From Bacteroidales bacterium (GTDB lineage Bacteria > Bacteroidota > Bacteroidia > Bacteroidales > GCA-2748055): a DNA stretch of 48,535 bases. This document shows, piece after piece, positions 1 to 7,702 of the stretch (position 1 is the first letter of the stretch; each line of letters starts with the position of its first letter). A model generated the notes under the pieces. The model was not told the DNA's origin. It saw only the letters and a list, made by a program, of their open reading frames with translations, and made no database searches. The position numbers and the translations under genes were made by a program. The stretch covers positions 943-49,477 of the forward strand of contig JARGFM010000026.1 of assembly GCA_029210725.1 (NCBI GenBank). The letters are read 5' to 3'.

Positions 1-195
1 GCTGGCAATGGAGCACAGTAAGGATCTGAACCACACATCCTGCATCAAGGCGTTCAACACCTCTTCGATCTTTGCTGCAAGAAACCTGTTCATCAATTCT
101 GTCAAGGATTGTTCAAACTCATTATATCGCAGATTCTCCTTGAACTCTTCGGTGATTTCTGCTACTTTTGAAAATAAACTCTCGTAGTTTTTCAT
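1..195 (-). CDS. Start of a cut-off leftward gene, possibly a transposase
   Basis: The first 65 codons of a leftward gene run off the left edge of the window. The start is the ATG at 195-193. The visible peptide is charged and helical (begins MKNYESLFSKVAEI) and has no signal peptide. It continues with an alternating hydrophobic helix ending near VLNALMQDVWF. I do not recognise it with certainty. The helical N-terminus, the lone position next to AT-rich repeat-bearing DNA, and a possible element end about 70-95 bases upstream would fit an insertion-sequence transposase. The family cannot be told from this fragment. It could equally be an unrelated cytoplasmic protein. Confidence 0.4.
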   Translation of the reverse strand, partial: MKNYESLFSKVAEITEEFKENLRYNEFEQSLTELMNRFLAAKIEEVLNALMQDVWFRSLLCSIAS

Positions 196-230
196 TGGGT
201 TGTACGTGTTTAGCGATTCGTAAACCCAAT
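194..230. repeat. 8-bp inverted repeat over the start of the edge gene
   Basis: ATTGGGTT at 194-201 and AACCCAAT at 223-230 are perfect inverted copies separated by 21 bases. The left arm overlaps the start codon of the leftward gene. In its mRNA this would form a hairpin covering the initiation site, or the arms could be a dyad operator. No function can be assigned from the sequence alone. Confidence 0.5.
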
Positions 231-722
231 GTTTTTTATTTATCCGGTATCATACAACTAATCTTTTCCACAAATTGGGAGTGCACCCCCCATGACCGGT
301 ACCCTCTAGTTTTGTGAAAGTCTATGACATTTTTCATGATGCGGATACCAGTAAATTAAGAGTTAGGAAACTAAATGTCAAGCATACAAATCATTACAAT
401 GGTAGAAACTAAGGCTTTCACATAACTCCAATTTCCTAACTCGGGTATTTTTCGGGTCGAAAATGGGTGAAAAATGGTTAAATTTGGGTGAAATGACCCT
501 TGTATATATTTGGATATCAATGAATTATAAAAAGTTAGGAAATGCCTATTTTTGATGCTTTGTATCATATTGAATATTAAATGGTTAAGAGTTTTGTGAA
601 GCCCTATTTATTACGAAAGCAAGTTAGGAAAATTTTCCTCCGTGGCCTTAGCGAATTCTCTCAGTTTAAGGGAAGTTAATAAAGAAGAAGGAACTTCAGC
701 TTTATACGAAACGGACTCCTGC
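196..722. other. Gene-free AT-rich region with repeated motifs
   Basis: No convincing gene lies between the edge gene and the small secreted protein. A 65-codon open frame on the minus strand (371-568) crosses the repeats and looks accidental. A possible element end (263-291, reading inward from the right as GGGGGGTGCACTCCC) lies upstream of the edge gene. Further right are repeated 10-13 bp motifs in both orientations, two nearby GGGTGAAA copies (about 465-500), and a weak stem with arms at 672-677 and 692-697 that could end transcription of the leftward gene at 723. Confidence 0.5.
308..631. repeat. Cluster of two interspersed motifs, direct and inverted
   Basis: Motif B (AGTTAGGAAA) occurs at 361-370, 533-542 and 622-631 on the plus strand, and inverted at 432-441. 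The 360-370 and 432-442 copies form a perfect 11-bp inverted pair. Motif A (AGTTTTGTGAA plus AG or G) occurs at 308-320 and 590-601, with a one-mismatch inverted copy at 415-427. The order is A+, B+, A-, B-, B+, A+, B+. This is not a regular tandem array. It could be nested mobile-element ends, regulator sites or debris from duplication. Confidence 0.6.
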
Positions 723-1187
723 TTAGTCCGGGTCTTCTTTCACGGTACCCGAGGCTAGAATATTTGCCTTTGAATTACCCGGGAATCTGTTTTTTTCAGC
801 TGCAATTTTGTTTGGCTTCTGGCGGATATCCAGATAAATCTGAGCGGAGAATTCATCGCCTTCCGTGGATTTGATATTCGAAGCCTCTTTGTTTATAAGT
901 AGTTTTGTGGGGAGTATTTCACGGTAATCTGCCTGCGTAAAAGCCTGTTTGCCGGCCGCCTGGTTCCGGTGTTCTCCGTAGGAAAGAAAAACGGTATCCC
1001 TCGCAATGGTATAGGTTCCTGTAAATGTCTGATTGTCGTCCACACAGAGCACAAAATCTTTGCCTTTTTCAAACAGCCTGATATACTCCGACTTGTCAAC
1101 CGCTCCAAATACGATATCCTGTCTCGGTCTGACCAGGAACATGCAGAAAATAAAAAAAGCAAAAATGAGTGTATTCCAGACTTTCAT
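723..1187 (-). CDS. Small exported protein of unknown function
   Basis: A 154-residue protein that I do not recognise. Residues about 5-20 (TLIFAFFIFCMFLV) form one hydrophobic segment, consistent with an uncleaved anchor or signal peptide. The rest is hydrophilic, with a short beta-rich middle (VDDNQTFTGTYTIARDTVFLSYGEH) resembling a small extracytoplasmic beta domain. There is no lipobox cysteine and no catalytic motif. The start at 1187 faces the TPR protein gene on the other strand across about 190 bases, so the two are divergently transcribed. The C-terminus is low in hydrophobic residues and probably disordered. Confidence 0.6.
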   Translation of the reverse strand: MKVWNTLIFAFFIFCMFLVRPRQDIVFGAVDKSEYIRLFEKGKDFVLCVDDNQTFTGTYTIARDTVFLSYGEHRNQAAGKQAFTQADYREILPTKLLINKEASNIKSTEGDEFSAQIYLDIRQKPNKIAAEKNRFPGNSKANILASGTVKEDPD

Positions 1188-1375
1188 TACCGGTAATTTT
1201 TTCTTCAGGCTCTAAGGTAAGGAGGGATGAGATTGCAAATAGGTTGCGTTATCATAAGTTATTAACCTCTATTATTATGGATCGGGACATATTCCCGGTG
1301 ACTGTTTCATACAGAATTGTTCCGGTCATCGGCTTTTTTTTCATAAGTTTACCTGAACACCAACTTAAACGCCCG

Positions 1376-3370
1376 ATGACCGGCAGGGACCCAAGATTCT
1401 TTAAGTTCTGGCAGGAATTAAAACGACGGAATGTCCCCAGGGTACTGGCTATTTATGCCGGGACCGCTTTTATTATATTAGAGGCGGCCGATATTATATT
1501 CCCCCGTTGGGGATTCCCCGACTGGACGGTGGACCTGGTTTTGTATCTCTTGCTGCTGGGGGCGCTTATAGCTGTGGTTCTGTCCTGGATCTACGACATT
1601 TCTCCTTCCGGCATTGTGAAGACCCCATCGGATGAGGCGGCCGGGACCGTTGGAAAGAAAGTGCAGGAGCGGGTCAGAAGACCCGTGGTCAGTAACATCA
1701 TTATTGCGGTGCTCGTTGTAGTTATCGGTTTGTTGATGTATCCAAAGATATTCAGGAACAGCAATTCTCCCCTGAGCGGGGTCAGCCAGAGCTCCATTGC
1801 TGTGCTGCCCTTAAAGATTATCGGGAACGATGCGGAACTGGGCTTTTTTGCCAGTGGACTGGTGGAATCGCTCACCTATATGCTGTCCAGGGTGGGGAAT
1901 TCGGAACAGATTTTTTCTGTGATTCCGCCCAGTGAGATTGTAGAAGCCATAACCGCAGCAGAAGCCAGGAAGAAATTTGGTGTTTCCCTGGTTATTTCGG
2001 GCAGCATCCAGATGGATCAGACCTCCAGTCGTCTGATCCTGAACCTGATTGATGCCAGAACCCAGAGCCTGATCCGCTCCGAAAAACTCGACTATTCCAA
2101 AGGGCAAAACCTGATTATCCAGGATGAAGTGATTTCGGTCATGGTGTCCATGCTCGGGCTGGAACTGGAATCTGAAACAAAGGAACGGATCACCCTGGGC
2201 GGACCAAGCCTCCATGAGGCTAATGAACTCTACCTGACAGGAAGGGGGATTCTAAGGGAAGGGATAGAGACAGAGGAGCATATAAATGAGGCCCTGAAGC
2301 TGTTTCTTTCGGCCATTGAAAAAGATTCTCTCTTTGCCCAGGCCTATGCGGGGGTTGCCCAGGCCTATACCCTGAAATACCATTTTACGCTGAATGCGGC
2401 CTGGAACGATGAATCCCTGAAATATGGCCGGAAAGCTGTGGAACTCAATGACCAGGATGCCTATGCCCTGATGACCCTGGCTTCTGCCCTCGTTGAAAAG
2501 GGAGAGTTTGAAGAGGCTCTGTCCTACTACGAGCAGTCCAGATCCCTGGATTCAGTCAGGTCCGATATATACTCCGAACTGGCCTATCTCTATGAAATGA
2601 CCGGGGAGGCGGAAAAGGCCGAGCAGCACCATCGCAAAGCGATACAGATGGATCCCGATTCCCATCTGACGCATTACTATCTGGGAGGGTTCTATTTTGC
2701 ACAGACCAGATTCAGGGAGGCCATGGAGGAATTTGAGCTGGCATTGAAATTTTCGCCCGGTCATCTGACCATTATGCACGCTATCGCTGCGTGTAATTTT
2801 GAACTGGAAAAGTTTGATGAAGCCCTGGCGGGTTTCGGGGAGATTCTGGAGCAGGACAGCGCGCAGGGACAGGTCTTGTGGAATATGGGAATCATTTATT
2901 ATTATCAGGGCGAATTTGAAAAATCGATCCATTGTTATCAGAAAGCGCTGAACTATACTCCTCAGAATTATAATCTTCATGGGGCCCTGGGTCGCGCCTA
3001 CCTGTTATCGGGCAAAGAATCTCTGGCCAGCGAATCCTTTCGGAATGCCATATCCATTGGACACCAGGACCCCAACTGTCCGGATTTGAAATTTGCCACC
3101 TGGTTTGGTTTGCTGGGGCTGGAGGATTCAGCATTGTTTTACCTGGAGCGCTTTGATCCCCCGGAAGATCCGGAAGATCTGGATACCACAGCTGCCTTTG
3201 TTACAGGTGAACTCTTCCTGATTCTGGGAAAGAAGCAACCGGCATTCTCCTACCTGGAGAGCGGACTAATACGGGGCTATGGCTGGAATGAGGTCAGGTA
3301 TTCTCCTTTATACAAGGACCTCAGGCAGGACACAGAGTTCAGGGAGCTGATCGGGCGCCCGGAGAATTGA
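1376..3370 (+). CDS. Membrane FlgO/TolB-like domain protein with TPR repeats
   Basis: A 664-residue inner-membrane protein. I chose the ATG at 1376, although the frame stays open upstream to 1169, because the family's typical N-terminus (FFKFWQELKRRNV) begins right after it. Two helices at about 22-40 and 52-71 end in the common WIYDISPSGI motif. A third helix lies at 106-122. A FlgO/TolB_N-like domain follows (about 139-265, SIAVLPLKIIG through GSIQM). From about 310 to 600 there are roughly seven TPRs for protein-protein contacts. Homologues with this membrane module often carry a class III cyclase or other signalling domain, but none is present here. The partner is unknown. It is convergent with the DUF5916 gene, with two bases between stops. 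Confidence 0.75.
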   Translation: MTGRDPRFFKFWQELKRRNVPRVLAIYAGTAFIILEAADIIFPRWGFPDWTVDLVLYLLLLGALIAVVLSWIYDISPSGIVKTPSDEAAGTVGKKVQERVRRPVVSNIIIAVLVVVIGLLMYPKIFRNSNSPLSGVSQSSIAVLPLKIIGNDAELGFFASGLVESLTYMLSRVGNSEQIFSVIPPSEIVEAITAAEARKKFGVSLVISGSIQMDQTSSRLILNLIDARTQSLIRSEKLDYSKGQNLIIQDEVISVMVSMLGLELESETKERITLGGPSLHEANELYLTGRGILREGIETEEHINEALKLFLSAIEKDSLFAQAYAGVAQAYTLKYHFTLNAAWNDESLKYGRKAVELNDQDAYALMTLASALVEKGEFEEALSYYEQSRSLDSVRSDIYSELAYLYEMTGEAEKAEQHHRKAIQMDPDSHLTHYYLGGFYFAQTRFREAMEEFELALKFSPGHLTIMHAIAACNFELEKFDEALAGFGEILEQDSAQGQVLWNMGIIYYYQGEFEKSIHCYQKALNYTPQNYNLHGALGRAYLLSGKESLASESFRNAISIGHQDPNCPDLKFATWFGLLGLEDSALFYLERFDPPEDPEDLDTTAAFVTGELFLILGKKQPAFSYLESGLIRGYGWNEVRYSPLYKDLRQDTEFRELIGRPEN

Positions 3371-3372
3371 TC

Positions 3373-6009
3373 TTACCTCAGGCCAAAGCGGTAGGAGAAT
3401 TTCACCAGGAAGGTGTTGGTGGCCCGCTTATTCGTAAACATGTGGTTCATGTTCTCCCACAGAGCGAAATCCCCGTCCTGTATGTAATAGTCCCTGGTCT
3501 GTGACCATACCAGGTAGGCTGTGGATCCAGGCAAAAATTCCCACCGGATAACCAGGTTCGACAGCCACTCATCCACTGAAAAATCGGGGTTTTCGAAACT
3601 GTAATCCACATTCATATCCAGATTCTCATCGATCTCATAGCTTTGATCATTCAGATGGATCTGATCGGCTGCATAGAGATGATACCTGTCGGAAAAACGC
3701 TCCGCTTTGGGATCGGTGATCATTTTAAAATCAGAGTATTTGCCGGAGGCTGTGAAGGGCTGGCCCCAGTACTGGATGGTCAGGTCGGGAGTGATATTGT
3801 AGTTGATCCTCAGCGACATGCTAAGCACTTTCTGATCGATGGAAGCAAAGATATACCGGGCATCTTCATTCATATCCGTCTGGTTTACATACTGAAGTTC
3901 CTGCTTGCTGGGAGAAAAGGACGGGAAGAGCGAAACGGAGAGGGTATTCAGGGGCCGGATGGTCAGTAAAAGAGAATAGGAGTACCGTTCATAATACTTA
4001 TCTGCACCCCGGCTGATATTTCCGAAGAATCCCCCGGAAATGGCTTTGCGGTCATCGGACATCACCCGGAAATAGAACCTCCCGTCGCCGGGAAGGTACA
4101 TGGAGGGTCCGCCCCTCAGGGTTCTGTTCGAAATATTGTGAGCGGTGATTCCTCCTCCAAAACCTGCGCTCCAGAAGTTCTTGAAGCTGGCATTTGCGTT
4201 ATACTCGTAACCGATACCGGTGATGGTACCCCCGAAATCATTGCTTATGTGCACATCGGTATTCAGGCGAAGGCTCCGGAAGATACTGAAGGGTTCTGTG
4301 AAATTATATCCGGTCCACAGCACATTCAGCATATGATCGGAAAGCTGCATATAGCCCATGTCATTGAGCTCGAGGCCAGGTGTTTTGAATATATGCATAA
4401 ACAGGAAATTCCAGTTCCCGCCTATCTTCCCGAACTCAAGTTTCCCCCCGGCTCCGGAGAGGCTGGTACGGGTCCCGTCAAATTCCATGTAATCGGCATC
4501 GGGTCGCTGAAAATACCTGGCCGAAGATTGCTGGGTGCGGGAGATGGCTTCTTCACTCCCCTGCACATGGCTCATATACAGGGAGGCATTAAGCATGTAA
4601 TTGCGCTCCTTGTAATACTGGGTAAAATCAACTCCGGCGGTAGTGGCATTTTTATGCAGGTAGTCCATTTCGGTCCCCTCCAGTCTGCGTATGGTGCTGG
4701 TAAGGGCTCCTCCAACAATCGTATTTCCCTTGTTGAAGTCCTTTTGTACCCGAGCCAGAGAGTAGTTGGTAAGTGGCTCTACGGTTTCCTTTCGTTCGCT
4801 ACCTTCCTGATCGATCCTTGCTTTTGTGTCGGCTGTAAGGGCCTCCATAATGCCCACTGACAATCCGTTTTCTGTCTTTCCGGTAAGCTTGGCAGCTCCC
4901 AGAATACGGGTGAACCTGGGTACGGTGGTATACTCATCATCATCGATGGATGGGTAGCCCTGAGGCCTTCGTCCTATGCGGCGGGAGTAAAAGAGATTGT
5001 CATTTCCCACATCCCCGTCGCCCAGTCCCACATTAAAACTGGTGATGCTTTTCCCTTCAATGAAAAAGGGCCGTTTCTCTTCGAAGAAGTTCTCAAAGGC
5101 GGTCAGGTTCACTTCTGAGGGGTCCGCTTCCACCTGTCCGAAATCGGGATTGATGGTGAAATCCAGGGTGAGGTTATTGGTAACGCCAATCTTGCCATCC
5201 AGTCCCATGTTGAGTTTGTAATCGTATCCATCTGCATAAGGATTTCCCTCCTCCGGTTCGTAGGTATTTAGTGCGGCAACCCCGTATGGCATCAGATCGA
5301 GCTGTTTCCTGGGTTCGATATCCTGAAGGCCGTTGAGTTCCCCCATGGCATGCATCAGTCCCGGTGCATTCCTCGGGATGGGGTGCCACAGACTCAGTTC
5401 ATTTTCCCTGAATATTTGTCGCGCCACCTCAAAACCCCAGACCTCCCGGGAGTTTTTTTTGAAACGTAACTGGGTAAACGGGATTTTCATTTCAGCTCCC
5501 CATCCCCAATCGTGAAGCTGCGCCTTTCCCAGCCAGATAGGATCCCAGGTGGGGTCCTCATTCTGTCCGTTATTGGTCTGGATCATATCAAACCTGACCC
5601 CTGAGGAGCTCAGTCCAAATATAAAACCCGTTCGCAGATCGTGATAGCTGTCAAATATGATAAAGACCATATCCCCGTCTCCGTTGTCGCGCCGGCTCAT
5701 CCGGTTGGTAATGCTGTCCGGGGCGCTGTCCAGTGCCTTCACGGCAATATAGAGGTTCATATTGTCAAAGGCCACCTTAAACTCGGTCGGCTGCGACGGG
5801 GGCCTGTCGGCATAGGGCTCGAGCTGGGTGAAATCGCCTGCCCAGCTGCCCTGCTTCCAGGCCTCATCATCGAAGATCCCGTTAATGACAGGAGCTTCCT
5901 CTATCCGGAAGGCTTCATATTTTTTTTTTGGCAGGTATTCGGTCTGCCCCCTGAGAAGGGATGTTGTGGCTAAAGTGATCAGGGTAGTGAGGGTCAGGAG
6001 CTTGATCAT
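3373..6009 (-). CDS. DUF5916 outer-membrane protein with CBM9-like domain
   Basis: An 878-residue exported protein. A signal peptide covers about residues 1-21. It is followed by a CBM9-like carbohydrate-binding sandwich at about 40-210 (typical opening INGIFDDEAW, then TEFKVAFDNMNLYIAVKA). The remainder matches DUF5916: conserved ENFFEEKRPFFIEG and FYSRRIGRRPQG, then many alternating beta strands of a predicted outer-membrane barrel ending KFSYRFGLR. Family members are widespread in Bacteroidota and often sit near transporters or hydrolases. The molecular role is not settled, and binding or passage of a ligand at the outer membrane is inference. It appears to be monocistronic, and its length is usual for the family. 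Confidence 0.85.
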   Translation of the reverse strand: MIKLLTLTTLITLATTSLLRGQTEYLPKKKYEAFRIEEAPVINGIFDDEAWKQGSWAGDFTQLEPYADRPPSQPTEFKVAFDNMNLYIAVKALDSAPDSITNRMSRRDNGDGDMVFIIFDSYHDLRTGFIFGLSSSGVRFDMIQTNNGQNEDPTWDPIWLGKAQLHDWGWGAEMKIPFTQLRFKKNSREVWGFEVARQIFRENELSLWHPIPRNAPGLMHAMGELNGLQDIEPRKQLDLMPYGVAALNTYEPEEGNPYADGYDYKLNMGLDGKIGVTNNLTLDFTINPDFGQVEADPSEVNLTAFENFFEEKRPFFIEGKSITSFNVGLGDGDVGNDNLFYSRRIGRRPQGYPSIDDDEYTTVPRFTRILGAAKLTGKTENGLSVGIMEALTADTKARIDQEGSERKETVEPLTNYSLARVQKDFNKGNTIVGGALTSTIRRLEGTEMDYLHKNATTAGVDFTQYYKERNYMLNASLYMSHVQGSEEAISRTQQSSARYFQRPDADYMEFDGTRTSLSGAGGKLEFGKIGGNWNFLFMHIFKTPGLELNDMGYMQLSDHMLNVLWTGYNFTEPFSIFRSLRLNTDVHISNDFGGTITGIGYEYNANASFKNFWSAGFGGGITAHNISNRTLRGGPSMYLPGDGRFYFRVMSDDRKAISGGFFGNISRGADKYYERYSYSLLLTIRPLNTLSVSLFPSFSPSKQELQYVNQTDMNEDARYIFASIDQKVLSMSLRINYNITPDLTIQYWGQPFTASGKYSDFKMITDPKAERFSDRYHLYAADQIHLNDQSYEIDENLDMNVDYSFENPDFSVDEWLSNLVIRWEFLPGSTAYLVWSQTRDYYIQDGDFALWENMNHMFTNKRATNTFLVKFSYRFGLR

Positions 6010-6308
6010 GGAGTCTTGTGGTCAAAAATATTTTCAGGATTCGGAGTTTTCCTTTCGGATTTAGTAGTAAAGACGGATAAATATCCTTTTCGTTACAATC
6101 CATAAAGATTATTTTTTCGTGGAAGCCTGGAGGACCAGCCTGATTGATGATGGAGAATTTATTCATTAACTTGGATGTCGTATATATCCGGGCTATTTGA
6201 CCGGAATACCCTGTAAGTCAGGTGCATGTCGCTAGAAAGTCATGTGAAAGTCACCGCTACGTCGTTCTCCGTTTTGAAGTTAAATCCTAAAATTGCCTGA
6301 GAATTCAA
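6010..6308. other. Intergenic region between divergent genes
   Basis: About 300 bases separate the starts of the DUF5916 gene (leftward) and the HTH fusion gene (rightward). I see no RNA gene and no open frame worth calling. A TATTTTTG element lies on the minus strand at 6030-6023. It matches the -7 consensus but is so close to the DUF5916 start that it would leave almost no leader, so I do not call it a promoter. Confidence 0.4.
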
Positions 6309-7013
6309 ATGAAAATGAAACAGCCCGAATTAGGCAGAAAAATCGCAGACCTGAGAAAAGCAAAAGGCTATACTCAGGAGGAACTTGTGGAAAAGTGCAA
6401 CCTGAGTGTCCGGACCCTTCAACGGATCGAATCCGGGGAGGTCGAACCCAGGAGTCACACCATCAGGGTCATTTTTTCAGCGCTCGATTACCAGGTTTAT
6501 GATTCATCGAACATCCGGCTCAGGCTGTTTTTCAAACAGGTAAGTAATGTATTTAACCTTAAAACCAACACCATGAAAAAACTTTCGATTCTGGCCATGG
6601 CATGTGCCGCCGCCATTTTTGTTTTGCTGAGTATCTGCGTGGATGGAAATGCTCAGTCTGAGAACCAGGTCAGGGAGCTTATTACCAACAACAACGCCAA
6701 TTCCATTCGCTGGTTTAATTCGGGGAATGTGGATTCCCTGCTGACCAAATACAGCGAAGGTGCCTGCGTACTGGGGGAGGGATGCGGTACATCCGCCATC
6801 CGTGACTTTTACCGGTCTCAGATGGGCGAATTCCAGTTTGAGAGCCTGGATATTACTTCCCTTCATGCTTCGAAATCCATGGCCGTGGAAAAAGGCCGCT
6901 GGATGATCCGTCTGGAATCGGGATTGAGAGTCGGGGGCGAATACCTCTGCGAATGGCACCAAAGGGATAAAAAGACCTGGTTGATCGTAAACGAGGTCTC
7001 TGTTCCGGATTAG
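6309..7013 (+). CDS. XRE-type HTH protein fused to membrane helix and NTF2-like domain
   Basis: 234 residues in one open frame. Residues 5-62 are an XRE/Cro-like helix-turn-helix (GRKIADLRKAKGYTQEELVEKC, then SVRTLQRIESGEVEPRS). Residues about 91-110 are a hydrophobic helix preceded by KTNTMKK. Residues about 117-234 look like an NTF2/SnoaL-like (DUF4440-type) cone fold: IRWFNSGNVDSLLTKYSEG, then IRDFYRSQMGEF, closing with TWLIVNEVSVPD. The helix would place DNA binding in the cytoplasm and the ligand-pocket domain in the periplasm, so the protein could be a one-component transmembrane sensor. Met89 begins what could itself pass as a signal peptide, so a separate internal start giving a secreted NTF2 protein is the alternative. 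Confidence 0.7.
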   Translation: MKMKQPELGRKIADLRKAKGYTQEELVEKCNLSVRTLQRIESGEVEPRSHTIRVIFSALDYQVYDSSNIRLRLFFKQVSNVFNLKTNTMKKLSILAMACAAAIFVLLSICVDGNAQSENQVRELITNNNANSIRWFNSGNVDSLLTKYSEGACVLGEGCGTSAIRDFYRSQMGEFQFESLDITSLHASKSMAVEKGRWMIRLESGLRVGGEYLCEWHQRDKKTWLIVNEVSVPD

Positions 7014-7051
7014 GGGTATCCCATCCGGCAGGCTGAGTTCAAAAAGTTTTT

Positions 7052-7702
7052 CTATGGACTGCATCCGGAGGTGAAGATCACCCGGGGGCTGCCCTTTATA
7101 TCCACCTGAAGCCCGGGAGGAGGAAATGGCAGGGTCCATACACATACTCCCTGCAGGTCGGGAAGGTCCTCCAAAAACAGATGGGTCAGATTCTTATTGC
7201 CAGAGATATTCAGACTCCTCAGGGCGTTCCCCCCACAGGCAAGGTAGGTCAGTCCGCTGTTCGCGGAAACATCCAGGGTTTTCAGTTCATTACCGTAGCA
7301 ATTCAGAAAGCTTAAGCCGGGCGACTCTGAGACATCGAGGCTGGTTAGCTGGTTGAATCCGCAGTCCAGATGGCTGAGGGAAGGGTTGTTGCTCAGGTCC
7401 AGATCAACCAGTCGATTCTGATAACAATTTAATTTCAGCAGCTTGGTGAATGCCTCAATTCCATTCAGATCGGTAAGCCCCCTGAACTGTACATTCAGAT
7501 CCAGGACCTCCCGGGCCTCTGCATGGCTGATAATGCCATCGTTATTGGTATCCACTCCTGCAGCCAGAAGGGCAAAGATGAACTGTGTGCTGAGGTTCTC
7601 CACCGGAACAATTTCCAGGGTCTCAGGCTCCCTGCTGCAGGAGGTCCAGACAAGAAAGAGGAACAGGAGCGTCGGGACGGTCTTCCTCGCCGTATGTTTC
7701 AT
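7052..7702 (-). CDS. Lipoprotein with EF-hand loop and leucine-rich repeats
   Basis: A 216-residue predicted lipoprotein. I chose the ATG at 7702 because it overlaps the stop of the upstream hydrolase as ATGA, although an ATG nine bases upstream is possible. The signal peptide ends at Cys22 (VWTSC). Residues 51-62 (DTNNDGIISHAE) form a complete EF-hand calcium loop, with D/N at positions 1, 3 and 5, G at 6, I at 8 and E at 12. Residues about 86-178 hold about four 21-residue leucine-rich repeats of the Bacteroidota form LxxLxCxxNxLxxLDVSxN. Such lipoproteins bind surfaces or polymers, but the ligand here is unknown. It is translationally coupled to the agarase-like enzyme, which suggests a joint role at the cell surface. 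Confidence 0.75.
   Translation of the reverse strand: MKHTARKTVPTLLFLFLVWTSCSREPETLEIVPVENLSTQFIFALLAAGVDTNNDGIISHAEAREVLDLNVQFRGLTDLNGIEAFTKLLKLNCYQNRLVDLDLSNNPSLSHLDCGFNQLTSLDVSESPGLSFLNCYGNELKTLDVSANSGLTYLACGGNALRSLNISGNKNLTHLFLEDLPDLQGVCVWTLPFPPPGLQVDIKGSPRVIFTSGCSP

Noticed and set aside
371-568. 65-codon open frame on the minus strand in the left gene-free region
   Set aside because: It runs across the repeated motifs, has no recognisable fold or start context, and length alone is expected by chance in AT-rich DNA.
6023-6030. TATTTTTG as promoter of the DUF5916 gene
   Set aside because: It would put the transcription start only a few bases before the ATG and there is no -33 partner.
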